Shown here: positions 43,040 through 52,285 of the stretch, one piece after another | How the letters are laid out: every line of letters starts with the position of its first letter | Position numbering within the stretch: the stretch's first letter is position 1 | Source: Pseudoroseomonas cervicalis | GTDB lineage: Bacteria > Pseudomonadota > Alphaproteobacteria > Acetobacterales > Acetobacteraceae | Length of the DNA stretch: 64,000 nt | Direction of reading: 5' to 3' | Assembly: GCF_030818485.1 (NCBI RefSeq) | Contig: NZ_JAUTAJ010000004.1 | Coordinates: 847,001-911,000 of the forward strand | Made by a program: the position numbers and the translations under genes | Notes under the pieces: model-generated | What the model was told of the DNA's origin: nothing | The model's database searches: none | What the model saw: only the letters and a program-made list of their open reading frames with translations

Positions 43040-43873
43040 GTGACCGCCCTGGGCTGGGGCCTGACCTGGCCGGTGCTGAAGGCGGTGCTGCAGGAATTGC
43101 CGCCGCTGACCGCCCGCGGCCTGGGCGGGCTGCTGGCCTTCCTGCTGCTGACCGGGGTGGCGCTGCTGGCCCGGCTGCCGCTCGCCCTGCCGGCGGGTGA
43201 GCGGGGGGCGCTGCTGCTGGCCGCCCTGCTGAATTTCTCCGCCTGGATGGGTTTCTCGACCCTCGGCCTGCTCTGGCTCTCCGCCGGGGAGGCGGCGCTG
43301 GTCGCCTACACCATGCCGGTCTGGGCGGCGCTGCTGGCCTGGCCGGTGCTGGGCGAGAAGCCGAGCGCCGCCCGCATCGGCGCGCTGCTGCTGGGCTTCT
43401 CCGGCGTCGGCGTGCTGGTCAGCGCCCAGGGCGTGCAGGCGGGGGCGGAGAAGCTGCCGGGCGTCGGCCTGGTGCTGCTGGCGGCGCTCTGCTTCGCCCT
43501 CGGCGCGGTGCTCAGCAAGAAGCGGCCGCTGCGGCTGCATCCCGTCTCGGCGGTGATCTGGCAGGTGGGGCTGGGCAGCCTGCCCATCCTGGCCGGCGCC
43601 CTGCTGCTGGAGCAGCCGGTCTGGAGCGGCGCCGGGCCGGTCGCCTGGAGCGGCGTGCTCTACATGGCCGTGGTGCCGCTCTCCCTCTGCTACGTCACCT
43701 GGTTCGGCGCGCTGCGGCGCCTGTCCGCCAACACCGCCGCCATGGGCACGCTGCTGACGCCGATGATCGGCATGCTGGCCAGCGCCGCCCTGCTGGACGA
43801 GCCGCTGGGCTGGCGCCAGGGGGTGGCGATGGCGCTGACGTTGAGCGGCGTGGTGCTGGCGTTGCGCGGCTGA
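43040..43873 (+). CDS. EamA/DMT-family transporter
   Basis: A 277-residue inner-membrane exporter with about ten hydrophobic segments and two EamA halves (LGWGLTWPVLKAVLQELPPLTARGLGGLL and GVLYMAVVPLSLCYVTWFGALRRL). The start is uncertain. The GTG at 43040 leaves TM1 incomplete, while in-frame codons upstream (RRIGFACLLV) fit the family better but offer no standard start and no ribosome site. The likely role is metabolite export; the substrate is unknown. It follows the class II aldolase gene by 55 bp. Confidence 0.82.
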   Translation: MTALGWGLTWPVLKAVLQELPPLTARGLGGLLAFLLLTGVALLARLPLALPAGERGALLLAALLNFSAWMGFSTLGLLWLSAGEAALVAYTMPVWAALLAWPVLGEKPSAARIGALLLGFSGVGVLVSAQGVQAGAEKLPGVGLVLLAALCFALGAVLSKKRPLRLHPVSAVIWQVGLGSLPILAGALLLEQPVWSGAGPVAWSGVLYMAVVPLSLCYVTWFGALRRLSANTAAMGTLLTPMIGMLASAALLDEPLGWRQGVAMALTLSGVVLALRG

Positions 43874-43893
43874 AGCGCATAGAGCCCTGCGGC

Positions 43894-45117
43894 ATGAGTG
43901 ACGCCGCGCCGCTTCCCCCGCTCGACCATCCCGACCAGCGCCCGATCCTGCGCCTGCTGCCCGGCCGCGACCGGCGCGTGAAGGGCGGGCACCCCTGGGC
44001 CTTCTCCAACGAGATCGCCATGACGCCGGAGGTCCGCGCCCTGCCGCCCGGCACGCCGGTGCGGCTGGAGGGGGATGACGGGGTGCGCCACGGCACCTGG
44101 CTGTTCAACCCGCACAGCCTGATCGCCGCGCGCATCCTCTCGCCGCATCAGGGCGTCAACCTGGACAAGCGCTTCTTCCGGCAGCGCCTGGCCGAGTGCC
44201 TCAGCCTGCGCGACCGGGTGGTCGGCGCGCCCTATTACCGTCTGGTGCATGCCGAGGCCGACCGCCTGCCGGGCCTGGTGATCGACCGCTATGGCGACAC
44301 GCTGGCGCTGCAGGCCAACACGGCGGGCATGGAGCGGGCGACGCCACTGCTGGTCGGCGCGCTGCAGGATTTGCTCTCGCCGCGCGCCATCGTCGCGCGC
44401 AACGATGCCTCCGTGCGCAAGCTGGAGGGCCTGCCGGAGGAAAGCCGGCTGCTGCTGGGCGAGGACGCCTCGGCCCGGGTGCAGCAGGGCGGGCTGGATT
44501 TCTCGATCGACCTGCTCTCGGGCCAGAAGACCGGCTGGTTCTTCGACCAGCGCGACAACCGCGCCCGTGTGGCCGCCCTGTGCCAGGGTGCGACCATGCT
44601 GGACGCCTTCTGCCACACCGGCGGCTTCGGCCTGCTGGCCGCCGCGGCGGGGGCGAGCCGCGTCACCCTGCTGGACCGCAGCGAGCACGCCCTGGCGCTG
44701 GCCATGGACACGGCGCAGCGCCACGGCTTCGGCGAGCGTGTCTCGGCGGTGAAGGGCGAGGCGCTGGAGACGCTGGAACGCATGCTGGGCGAGGGGCAGC
44801 GCTTCGAGGTGGTGGTGGCCGACCCGCCGGCCTTCGCCAAGACGCGCAAGGACAATCCGGCCGCCATGCGGGCCTATGCCAAGCTGGCGCGCATCTCGGC
44901 CGGGCTGGTGGCGCCGGGCGGCTTCCTGTTCATCGCCTCCTGCTCCCACCATGTCTCGCCGGGCGAGTTCACCGATGCGGTGGCGCATGGCATCAGCCGC
45001 ACCCGCCGCCCGGCCCGGCTGCTGGCGACGGTGGGCGCCGGCCCCGACCATCCGGTGCATCCGCTGCTTCCGGAAAGTTCTTATCTGAAGGGCTTGCTGC
45101 TGCATCTTGCCGAGTAG
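43894..45117 (+). CDS. RlmI-like class I rRNA methyltransferase
   Basis: A 407-residue PUA plus Rossmann methyltransferase like RlmI/RlmK. The PUA domain (about 25-95) begins LPGRDRRVKGGHPWAFSNEIA. The SAM site follows QKTGWFFDQRDNRARVAAL and LDAFCHTGGFGLLAAAAGA, and DPPAFAKTRKDN is the catalytic DPPxF motif. It methylates a cytosine in 23S rRNA in E. coli (RlmI); the exact site here is inferred. The start ATG lies 20 bp after the EamA gene. Confidence 0.9.
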   Translation: MSDAAPLPPLDHPDQRPILRLLPGRDRRVKGGHPWAFSNEIAMTPEVRALPPGTPVRLEGDDGVRHGTWLFNPHSLIAARILSPHQGVNLDKRFFRQRLAECLSLRDRVVGAPYYRLVHAEADRLPGLVIDRYGDTLALQANTAGMERATPLLVGALQDLLSPRAIVARNDASVRKLEGLPEESRLLLGEDASARVQQGGLDFSIDLLSGQKTGWFFDQRDNRARVAALCQGATMLDAFCHTGGFGLLAAAAGASRVTLLDRSEHALALAMDTAQRHGFGERVSAVKGEALETLERMLGEGQRFEVVVADPPAFAKTRKDNPAAMRAYAKLARISAGLVAPGGFLFIASCSHHVSPGEFTDAVAHGISRTRRPARLLATVGAGPDHPVHPLLPESSYLKGLLLHLAE

Positions 45118-45187
45118 CGTGAACATGGCGCAGCGGCCCGCGGGCGTTCAGGCCGGCAGGCTGCCGCGCCCGCCAAGCCTCTGATCG

Positions 45188-45973
45188 TCAAACAGTCGCG
45201 GTCAGGAAGAAGCGGCGGAAGGGCAGCAGCACGGTGCCATCCTCGCGGCGCGGATAATGCGGCCGCAGCCTCTCGGCATAATCCTGAAGGAAGGCCGGGC
45301 GCTCGGCCTCGGGCAGCGCGTCCAGATACGGGCGCAGGCTGGTGCCCATGGCCCATTGCACCACCGGCTCCTCGCCCCGCAGCACATGGACGTATTCGGT
45401 GAACCACAGATCGAGCGCGCGCGTCAGCGGCCGCAGCAGGTCGTAATAGGCGCCGGCCTCCAGGATCGGCGGGGCGGAGCGGATGTCGCCCAGCCGCGTG
45501 ACCCAGCGCGAGGAGGCGGCCAGCCCATCCTGCAGCGCCCGCAGCGGCGCGGCGTGCATCGCCGGCATCTGCACCGCCAGCATGCCGCCCGGCGCCAGGC
45601 TCTGCAGCAGGCGCGGCAGCAGCCGCTCATGCCCGGTCAGCCAATGCAGCGCGGCGTTGGAGAAGAGCAGGTCCACGGGCTCGACCGGTGCCCAGTCCGC
45701 GAGATCGGCCTGCTGCGTCTCGAAGCCATTCTCCCGCGCCTTGGCCAGCATGGCGGCCGAGCCATCGACCCCGAGCACCCGCGCGCCCGGGAAGCGCGCC
45801 GCCAGCAGCGGCAGGGCATTGCCGGCGCCGCAGCCGAGATCCACCACGCGCTGCGCCGCCGGCAGCGTCAGGCGGCCGATCAGGTCGATGGCGGGGCGCA
45901 GCCGCTCATCGCCGAAGCGCAGATATTGCTCGGGGTTCCAACTCGGATTGCCGCGCACGGCCTCGCCGCTCAC
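45188..45973 (-). CDS. tam: Trans-aconitate 2-methyltransferase
   Basis: A 261-residue SAM-dependent methyltransferase. SWNPEQYLRFGDERLRPAIDLI is the Tam N-terminus, VVDLGCGAGNALPLLA is the SAM-binding motif, and FSNAALHWLTGHERLLPRLL plus the C-terminal LRPHYPRREDGTVLLPFRRFF are typical. It methylates trans-aconitate, an inhibitory by-product of the citrate cycle. The ATG overlaps the upstream small membrane-protein gene by four bases. Confidence 0.93.
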   Translation of the reverse strand: MSGEAVRGNPSWNPEQYLRFGDERLRPAIDLIGRLTLPAAQRVVDLGCGAGNALPLLAARFPGARVLGVDGSAAMLAKARENGFETQQADLADWAPVEPVDLLFSNAALHWLTGHERLLPRLLQSLAPGGMLAVQMPAMHAAPLRALQDGLAASSRWVTRLGDIRSAPPILEAGAYYDLLRPLTRALDLWFTEYVHVLRGEEPVVQWAMGTSLRPYLDALPEAERPAFLQDYAERLRPHYPRREDGTVLLPFRRFFLTATV

Positions 45974-46155
45974 GACCCCAGGGTCCGGTCGAAATGCCGC
46001 TTCACCAGCAGCAGCCCATAGCCCACCGCGAACAGGAAGAGGGCCAGGCCGATATGCTGGGTGGTGATCACGGGCATGTTGCTGCGGGCGATCAGCAGCC
46101 CCATCAGGGCCAGGATGCCGAGCAGAACCAATCGCAGACCATCATTGAGCTTCAC
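45970..46155 (-). CDS. Small two-helix membrane protein
   Basis: A 61-residue protein (MKLNDGLRLVLLGILALMGL and a second hydrophobic stretch IGLALFLFAVGYGLLLVKRH). Two transmembrane helices are predicted by inspection. It is probably co-translated with tam, which it overlaps by four bases. I recognise no family or function. The start ATG has a GGGAGATGGACG site. Confidence 0.65.
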   Translation of the reverse strand: MKLNDGLRLVLLGILALMGLLIARSNMPVITTQHIGLALFLFAVGYGLLLVKRHFDRTLGS

Positions 46156-46220
46156 CGTCCATCTCCCTGTTCTTGAAAGATTGTCGCCGCAGGCACGGGG
46201 GCGCCCGCGGCGAGGTCGGT

Positions 46221-47015
46221 TCAGGCCGCCACCCAGCCGCCATCGATCGACAGGGCCGAGCCGTTCACCGCGCCGCTGCCCGGGCCGCAGAGATACAGCG
46301 CCATCTGCGCCACCTCATCGACCTCGACCCAGCGCTTGCTGGGCTGCTTGGCCAGCAGATAGTCCTTCAGTGCCGCCTCCTCGGACACGCCATGCTTCTT
46401 GGCCAGCGGGCCGACCTGCGCCTCGGCCAGCGGGGTGCGGACGAAGCCGGGGCAGATGGCGTTGCAGGTGATGCCGGTCTGCGCCACCTCCAGCGCGATC
46501 ACCTTGGTCATGCCGACCACGCCATGCTTGGCGGTGACATAGGCGACCTTCTCCGGCGAGCCGACCAAGCCATGCGCCGAGGCGATGTTGACGATGCGGC
46601 CCCAGTTGCGCGCCCGCATGCCCTGCAGCACCGCCTTGCTGGCGTGGAAATTGGCCGAGAGGTTGATGGCGATGATGGCGTCCCATTTGTCGTCGGGGAA
46701 ATCCTCGACCGCGCTGGTGAACTGGATGCCGGCATTGTTCACCAGGATGTCCACCTGGCCGAGCGTCTCCGCCGCCTCGGCGCACATGGCGCGCACCTGG
46801 TCGGGCTTGGACAGGTCGGCGGCGGAGTGCGGCGGCAGGCTGCCATCGCCGGCCTCCGCCACGGCGCGGCGGGCGGCCTCGATCTCCTCGGGCTTGCCGA
46901 AGCCGTTCAGCATGACCTTCGCCCCGGCCGCGGCCAGCAGCCGGGCGATGCCGAGGCCGATGCCGCTGGTGGAGCCGGTGACCAGGGCGGTCCGGCCGGC
47001 GAGACTCTGCTCCAT
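46221..47015 (-). CDS. 3-Hydroxybutyrate dehydrogenase (SDR)
   Basis: A 264-residue short-chain dehydrogenase. TALVTGSTSGIGLGIA is the NAD-binding motif, LVNNAGIQF the NNAG, and the catalytic Ser-Tyr-Lys is in IVNIASAHGLVGSPEKVAYVTAKHGVVG. The segment GIQFTSAVEDFPDDKWDAIIAINLSANFH and the lid AQVGPLAKKHGVSEEAALKD fit D-3-hydroxybutyrate dehydrogenase, which oxidises D-3-hydroxybutyrate to acetoacetate. I took ATG 47015 (MEQSLAGRTAL). The gene is 65 bp after the small membrane-protein gene start and is monocistronic here. Confidence 0.9.
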   Translation of the reverse strand: MEQSLAGRTALVTGSTSGIGLGIARLLAAAGAKVMLNGFGKPEEIEAARRAVAEAGDGSLPPHSAADLSKPDQVRAMCAEAAETLGQVDILVNNAGIQFTSAVEDFPDDKWDAIIAINLSANFHASKAVLQGMRARNWGRIVNIASAHGLVGSPEKVAYVTAKHGVVGMTKVIALEVAQTGITCNAICPGFVRTPLAEAQVGPLAKKHGVSEEAALKDYLLAKQPSKRWVEVDEVAQMALYLCGPGSGAVNGSALSIDGGWVAA

Positions 47016-47059
47016 GCGAGGCACTCCTTGCTTGCGCGGCGGACCGCGCGGGAAAACGG

Positions 47060-48481
47060 TCAGGGTAGGCGGGTGGCCCACCCGGCCAGGCGGCGCATGA
47101 TCGGCCTCGTCAGCCTGGACGTATAGAGGGCGGCCGCCGCCTGGCGCAGCGCCTCCGCCCGGCTGGGCGAGGCCAGGGGCAGCTCCGCCAGGGCGGAGAG
47201 CGGCAGCCTGCGCCCGATCATCAGCCCCAGCGCCGCCGCCAGCTCCCCGGCGCCGCGGCCGAGCAGCCCGGCGCCGAGCAGCCGGCCCTGTCCATCTAGC
47301 ACCAGCTTGACCATGCCGGCGGTGTCGCCCTCGGCGATGGCGCGGAGATTGCCGGTGAAGCCCTGGCGCTGGATGCGCGGGCTGTGCCCGGCGGCGCGGG
47401 CCTCCGCCTCGGTCAGGCCGATCTGTGCCAGCTCCGGCGCGGTGCCGATCAGCCGGGGCAGGGCGGCATCGTCCAGCCGCGCCGGCAGGCGGAACAGCAT
47501 GGAGCGCACCAGCAGCGCGGCATGCTGCCCGGCGGCATCCGAGGCATGGCGCGGGTCGACGCCCTGCGGATCGGCGATGTCGCCGGCGGCCCAGATCCGG
47601 CGGTTGCTGGTGCTGCGCAGGTCGCGCCCGGTGTCGATGCCGCGCGGCGTGGCGGCTATGTTGGCGGCCGGCAGGTCCAGCGGCGCCAGGCGCGGCGCAT
47701 GCCCGACGGCGAAGAGCAGATGCGACCCGGCGAGCCGCGCCCCGCCCTCCATCACCACCGCCAGGCCGTCGGGCGCCGGCTCCAGCGCCACGGCGCGGCT
47801 GTTCTCCAGGATCTCGACCCCGTCCTGGCGCAGCTGCTCACGCAGCGGCAGGCGGAACTCCGGCTCCGCATCGGACAGGATGTTCGGTGCCGCCTCGATC
47901 AGCGTCACCTTGCAGCCGAGTCGGGCATGCGCCTGGGCCATCTCCATCCCGGTGGCGCCGCCACCCAGCACCAGCAGGTGGCGCGGCGGTTCTTCCAGCT
48001 CCAGCAGTGTCTCGCGCGTCAGCCAGGGCAGGCCGACCAGCCCGGGCAAATCCGGCACCACGGGCGCGCGCCCGGCGGCGATGACGGCACGGCGGAAGGA
48101 ATGGACGCGCCCTGCCGCCTCGATCCGGTCGGGGGCGACGAAATGCGCGCTGGCCTGCACCAGGGTGATGCCGGGGCCCTGCGGCCGCGCGGCCGATTCG
48201 GCCGCCAGCGCCGCCGCGCCGGCCTCGCGCAGATGGCGGCGCAGCGCCGTCCAGTCGATGCTGGCGCCCTCCGCCCGGATGCCGAGCGCCGTGCCGCGCA
48301 GGGCTGCGGCGCGGTGCGCCGCGGCCAGCAGCGCCTGGCCCGCAGCCTTGCCGCGCCCGAAGCCGTCCTCCAGCCGGTCCCGCTCGAACAGCACCACCGT
48401 CAGGCCGAGGGAAGCGGCGGTGGCAGCCACCGAACGCCCGGCGGCACCGGCGCCGATGATCGCCACATCATGGTCAGGCAT
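47060..48481 (-). CDS. Disulfide-less dihydrolipoamide-dehydrogenase-like flavoprotein
   Basis: A 473-residue FAD/NAD(P) pyridine nucleotide oxidoreductase. The FAD motif is VAIIGAGAAGRSVAATAASLG, and the NAD motif is HLLVLGGGATGMEMAQAHARLGCKVTLIEA; GDIADPQGVDPRHASDAAGQHAALLVR matches the family interface. But the redox-active CxxxxC, expected after the first strand, is replaced by DGFGRGKAAGQALL with no Cys, and the C-terminal His-Glu dyad region reads LASPSRAEAL. It therefore cannot be a normal disulfide oxidoreductase; a role as a simple flavin dehydrogenase is inferred. The C-terminal tail has an amphipathic basic character. Confidence 0.85.
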   Translation of the reverse strand: MPDHDVAIIGAGAAGRSVAATAASLGLTVVLFERDRLEDGFGRGKAAGQALLAAAHRAAALRGTALGIRAEGASIDWTALRRHLREAGAAALAAESAARPQGPGITLVQASAHFVAPDRIEAAGRVHSFRRAVIAAGRAPVVPDLPGLVGLPWLTRETLLELEEPPRHLLVLGGGATGMEMAQAHARLGCKVTLIEAAPNILSDAEPEFRLPLREQLRQDGVEILENSRAVALEPAPDGLAVVMEGGARLAGSHLLFAVGHAPRLAPLDLPAANIAATPRGIDTGRDLRSTSNRRIWAAGDIADPQGVDPRHASDAAGQHAALLVRSMLFRLPARLDDAALPRLIGTAPELAQIGLTEAEARAAGHSPRIQRQGFTGNLRAIAEGDTAGMVKLVLDGQGRLLGAGLLGRGAGELAAALGLMIGRRLPLSALAELPLASPSRAEALRQAAAALYTSRLTRPIMRRLAGWATRLP

Positions 48482-48905
48482 GGGAGAATCCTTCTCGGCA
48501 GACAGCGCCCCGCCCCGCCGCCGGCACCGCGGCAGGGCGCGGAAGGTGGCGGGTCGCGGGGCGGGGGCAGGATGCGCAGCCGGGCCGCGGGCGCAAGCGC
48601 GGGCGGCGGCGGCCGGTCCGCGCGGCGGAAACGTGCCGGCGCGGCGGGGCATGGCGGGCGGCAGGGCACCCCAGTGGGGCGGGCGACGGGGGGATTCGCA
48701 TTCTCGCGCCCGAGATGGGGCCGCCGGCCGCCGGGCGGAAGGGCCTGCCATGCCGTGCCGTCCATGCCGTCTGCGGTTGACGCGACGCGATGCACCTCCC
48801 TATACGTCGCCACCTTCGCCGGGCGCCCCAGGGTGGTCCGGCTTGTGCCGTGGCGGTCTTCGGGGCGCGCACGGTCCCGATCTCGATCTTACGGAGTAGC
48901 GCGTC
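48482..48905. other. Intergenic region before rpmH
   Basis: A 424-bp GC-rich stretch between the divergent flavoprotein and rpmH genes. It holds the rpmH promoter (48777-48806) and a roughly 93-base leader. I see no ORF, RNA gene or repeat that I can support in the rest. Confidence 0.6.
48777..48806 (+). promoter_or_regulatory. rpmH operon promoter
   Basis: TTGACG (48777-48782), an 18-bp spacer and TATACG (48801-48806) lie about 100 bp before the rpmH start. It probably drives rpmH-rnpA-yidD-yidC-engB. Confidence 0.65.
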
Positions 48906-49040
48906 GTGAAGCGTACCTATCAGCCGTCCAAGCTCGTCCGGAAGCGCCGGCACGGTTTCCGCGCCCGCATGGCGACGGTCGGCGGCCGCAATGTGCTGGC
49001 CAGCCGCCGCGCCAAGGGCCGCAAGAAGCTCTCCGCCTGA
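48906..49040 (+). CDS. rpmH: 50S ribosomal protein L34
   Basis: A 44-residue ribosomal protein read from [23 protein letters not shown] and on to [18 protein letters not shown], matching L34 throughout. It lies immediately upstream of rnpA, the universal order. The short length puts it below usual ORF cut-offs. A GGAGTAGCGTC ribosome site precedes the start. Confidence 0.97.
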   Translation: MKRTYQPSKLVRKRRHGFRARMATVGGRNVLASRRAKGRKKLSA

Positions 49041-49069
49041 GCTGATCCAGGCGGAGCCGACAGTCCGCC

Positions 49070-49504
49070 ATGGCCTCGCCGCCTCGCCTGAAGCGGCGGC
49101 GCGAATTCCTTCGCGTCGCCGGCAAGGGCAGCAGAGCCGCAAGGCCCAGCCTGGTGTTGCAGGCCCTGCCGGAAACGGCGGGGCCGCTGCGCGTGGGCTT
49201 CACCGCGACCAAGAAGCTGGGCAATGCCGTGGTGCGCAACCGCGCCAAGCGCCGGCTGCGGGAAGCCGCGCGGCTGCTGCTCGGCCAGGACGCCCCGCCC
49301 GGCTGGGACCTGGTGCTGATCGGCCGGGAGGGCACCGGCAGCCGCCGCTTCGACCAGTTGCTGGCCGATCTGCGCGGGGCGCTGCGCCAGGCCGGGGTGC
49401 TGCCCCAGGGGAGCCATGGCCAGGGCAGCCATAGCCAGGGCGGCGCCGGCCAGTCCGGTTCCGCCGGCCCGCGCCCGGCTCAGCCGCCCGCGGCCCGGCC
49501 ATGA
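49070..49504 (+). CDS. rnpA: Ribonuclease P protein component
   Basis: A 144-residue protein subunit that helps the RNase P RNA mature tRNA 5' ends. [43 protein letters not shown] carry the RNR motif, and [16 protein letters not shown] is conserved. A non-conserved low-complexity tail ([18 protein letters not shown]) follows the domain. The start is ATG at 49070, 29 bp after rpmH, and the gene overlaps yidD by four bases. Confidence 0.94.
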   Translation: MASPPRLKRRREFLRVAGKGSRAARPSLVLQALPETAGPLRVGFTATKKLGNAVVRNRAKRRLREAARLLLGQDAPPGWDLVLIGREGTGSRRFDQLLADLRGALRQAGVLPQGSHGQGSHSQGGAGQSGSAGPRPAQPPAARP

Positions 49505-49839
49505 ACCGCCTGCGCAACGGCTGGCGGCGCGATCCGGCGGCCCTGTTGCTCAAAGGGGCGGTCCGCGGCTACCAGCTGACGCTCCGCGGGGTGATCGGCA
49601 GCCATTGCCGCTTCTACCCGCATTGCAGCGCCTATGCGATCGAGGCGCTGGACACCCATGGCGCGGCGCGCGGCTCCTGGCTCGCCGCACGGCGCATCCT
49701 GCGCTGCCATCCCTGGCATGCCGGTGGCTACGACCCGGTGCCGCCGGCGGCCGCGCAAGCGACCCGTTTTCCTGAGGACCCCGAGCCGGCGTCCTCCCCA
49801 TGCCCGCCGCCCCGCGCGGTGGCCCAGAACAAGGCCTGA
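49501..49839 (+). CDS. yidD: Membrane protein insertion efficiency factor YidD
   Basis: A 112-residue peripheral inner-membrane protein that aids YidC. The core [37 protein letters not shown] and [19 protein letters not shown] is the full YidD signature, including the cysteine-rich CRFYPHCS segment. The start overlaps rnpA by four bases. The C-terminus is a short Pro-rich tail. Confidence 0.94.
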   Translation: MNRLRNGWRRDPAALLLKGAVRGYQLTLRGVIGSHCRFYPHCSAYAIEALDTHGAARGSWLAARRILRCHPWHAGGYDPVPPAAAQATRFPEDPEPASSPCPPPRAVAQNKA

Positions 49840-49852
49840 CGGCACGGATCCG

Positions 49853-51622
49853 ATGGACCAGAAGCGACTCCTCGCCGCGATTGCGATTTCGATCGGCATC
49901 CTGCTCGCCTTCGACCTGTGGAAGCGCGAGACCACGCCGCCGGCGCCCGACGCGCCCGCCGCGGTCACCCAGCAGGCGCCCACGCCCACCGCCCCGGCGG
50001 CGGTGGCGCCCGCCAACCCCGGCAGCAGCGATGCCAACGCCGCTGCCCAGGCCAACCGCCCGCCGCCGCAGCGGCTGCGGGTGGAGAGCCCGCGCGTCTC
50101 CGGCAGCATCCTGCTGCGCGGCGCCCGGCTCGACGATCTGGTGCTGAAGGATTATCGCGAGACGACGGCCGCCTCCTCGCCGCTGGTGCGCATGTTCGCC
50201 CCGCGTGAGGAGCTGCAGCCCTATTTCGCGCAGTGGGGTTGGTCCGCCGCCGATGGCCGCACCCGCGTGCCGGACAACGAGACCGACTGGACCGCCAGCG
50301 GCGGCCCGCTCGGCCCCGACAGCCCGGTGACGCTGTCCTGGGAGAACGGCCAGGGCCAGACCTTCCAGATCGTGCTGAGCCTGGACCGGAACTTCATGTT
50401 CCAGGCCGAGCAGCGCGTCATCAACAGCGCCGCCGATCCGGTGCTGGTGCTGCCCTGGAGCCGCATCCGCCGCGAGCGCACGCCGCATGTGGCCGGCTTC
50501 TACATCCTGCATGAGGGCTTCGTCGGCGTGCTGAACGGCCGCCTGACCGAGCAGACCTACAAGGCCGCCAAGGATGAGGGTGCCCGCACCCGCGGCGTGG
50601 CGCTGGAGCAGGAGACCAGCGGTGGCTGGGCCGGCTTCACCGACAAGTACTGGCTGGCCGCCATCGCGCCCGTCGATGCCGCGCAGCCGCTGCGCGCCGC
50701 CTGGCGCCATGTGGCGGAGAATGGCGAGGATCGCTGGCAGGTCGATTTCGCCACCCCGCAGCCACAGACCGTGGCGGCCGGGGCCACCGGCAGCATCTCC
50801 ACCCGGCTCTTCGCCGGCGCCAAGGAGGTGCATCTGCTCGACGCCTATCGCGACAATCTGGGCATCACGGATTTCGACAAGGCGATCGATTTCGGCTGGT
50901 TCTACTTCCTGACCAAGCCGTTCTTCTATGCGCTGGACTACCTGTTCAAGCTGTTCGGCAATTTCGGCATCGCCATCCTGGTCTTCACCGTGGCGCTGAA
51001 GCTCGCCTTCTTCCCGCTGGCCAATAAGGCCTACAAGTCGATGGCGCGGATGAAGGTGCTGACGCCGAAGATGCAGGAGATCCGCGAGCGCTATAAGGAC
51101 GACCCGGCCAAGGCCCAGTCGGAGATGATGGCGCTGTACCGGTCGGAGAAGGTCAACCCGGCCTCGGGCTGCCTGCCGATCCTGATCCAGATCCCGGTCT
51201 TCTTCGCGCTGTACAAGGTGCTGTTCGTCACCATCGAGATGCGGCACGCGCCGTTCTTCGGCTGGATCCGCGATCTCTCGGCGCCCGACCCGACCAATCT
51301 GTTCAACCTGTTCGGGCTGATCCCGTGGGACCCGCCGGCGCTGCTGCACATGCCGGTCTGGGCGATCATCATGGGTATCACGATGTTCGTGCAGCAGAAG
51401 CTGAACCCGGCCCCGGCCGATCCGATCCAGGCCAAGATCTTCACCTGGATGCCGGTCATCTTCACCTTCATGCTGGCCAGCTTCCCGGCCGGGCTGGTGA
51501 TCTACTGGTCCTGGAACAACCTGCTCTCGGTGGCCCAGCAGTGGTACATCATGCGGCATGAGCGCGAAGCGCGGCGCCAGGAGAAGGCGCTGAGCAAGAC
51601 CGGCGCGAAGGCCAAGGGGTGA
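49853..51622 (+). CDS. yidC: Membrane protein insertase YidC
   Basis: A 589-residue polytopic inner-membrane insertase. The N-terminal helix KRLLAAIAISIGILLAFDLW is followed by a Pro/Ala-rich linker and the large periplasmic beta domain (about 80-340). The insertase core begins FDKAIDFGWFYFLTKPFFYALDYL with AYKSMARMKVLTPKMQEI and ends with FTWMPVIFTFMLASFPAGLVIYWSWNNLLS. The start is ATG 49853, 13 bp after yidD. The tail is basic (REARRQEKAL). Its stop overlaps the engB start. Confidence 0.96.
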   Translation: MDQKRLLAAIAISIGILLAFDLWKRETTPPAPDAPAAVTQQAPTPTAPAAVAPANPGSSDANAAAQANRPPPQRLRVESPRVSGSILLRGARLDDLVLKDYRETTAASSPLVRMFAPREELQPYFAQWGWSAADGRTRVPDNETDWTASGGPLGPDSPVTLSWENGQGQTFQIVLSLDRNFMFQAEQRVINSAADPVLVLPWSRIRRERTPHVAGFYILHEGFVGVLNGRLTEQTYKAAKDEGARTRGVALEQETSGGWAGFTDKYWLAAIAPVDAAQPLRAAWRHVAENGEDRWQVDFATPQPQTVAAGATGSISTRLFAGAKEVHLLDAYRDNLGITDFDKAIDFGWFYFLTKPFFYALDYLFKLFGNFGIAILVFTVALKLAFFPLANKAYKSMARMKVLTPKMQEIRERYKDDPAKAQSEMMALYRSEKVNPASGCLPILIQIPVFFALYKVLFVTIEMRHAPFFGWIRDLSAPDPTNLFNLFGLIPWDPPALLHMPVWAIIMGITMFVQQKLNPAPADPIQAKIFTWMPVIFTFMLASFPAGLVIYWSWNNLLSVAQQWYIMRHEREARRQEKALSKTGAKAKG

Positions 51623-52284
51623 GCGGGGGCCTGCTGGAGGCGCGCGACGAGGCCGAGCGCGCCGAACTGATCGAGCAGGGGCGGCTGCTGTTCTGCCGCC
51701 CCTGCCAGTTCTTCTTCGCGGCCCAGCGGCTGGACCAGCTGCCGGAGCCGCGCCTGCCGGAGGTGGCCTTCTGCGGCCGCTCCAATGTGGGGAAATCCTC
51801 GCTGGTGAACGCGCTGACCGGGCAGAACAGCCTGGCGCGCGTCTCCTCCACCCCCGGCCGGACGAAGCAGCTGAACTTCTTCGACCTGGGCGGGCGCCTC
51901 ACCCTCGTGGACATGCCGGGCTATGGCTATGCCCAGGCCTCCAAGAGCGTGAAGGAGGATTGGCAGGGGCTGATGTTCGAGTTCCTGCGCGGCCGGCCGG
52001 TGCTGCGCCGCGTGGTGCTGCTGCTGGATGCGCGGATCGAGACCAAGGAGAGCGACCGCGCCGCCATGAAGCTGCTGAACGAGGCGGCGGTGAACTTCCA
52101 GATCGTGCTGACCAAGGCCGACAGCGCCAAGCCCTACTGGCTGAAGCAGCGGCAGGAGGAGGCGGCGGCGCTGGTCAAGCAGCACACCGCCGCGCATCCG
52201 CTGGTCATCACCACCAGCAGCGAGACCGGGCTCGGCATTCCCGAGCTGCGGGCCGAGCTGACCGCCCTGGCCGAACCGGCCTGA
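51619..52284 (+). CDS. engB: Ribosome biogenesis GTP-binding protein YihA/YsxC
   Basis: A 221-residue TRAFAC GTPase needed for 50S assembly. G1 is FCGRSNVGKSSLVNALTG, G2/G3 are STPGRTKQLNFF and VDMPGYGYAQ, and G4 is LTKAD. The start is a GTG that overlaps the yidC stop (GTGA). Length and motifs are typical. Confidence 0.95.
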   Translation: MSGGLLEARDEAERAELIEQGRLLFCRPCQFFFAAQRLDQLPEPRLPEVAFCGRSNVGKSSLVNALTGQNSLARVSSTPGRTKQLNFFDLGGRLTLVDMPGYGYAQASKSVKEDWQGLMFEFLRGRPVLRRVVLLLDARIETKESDRAAMKLLNEAAVNFQIVLTKADSAKPYWLKQRQEEAAALVKQHTAAHPLVITTSSETGLGIPELRAELTALAEPA

Positions 52285-52285
52285 G

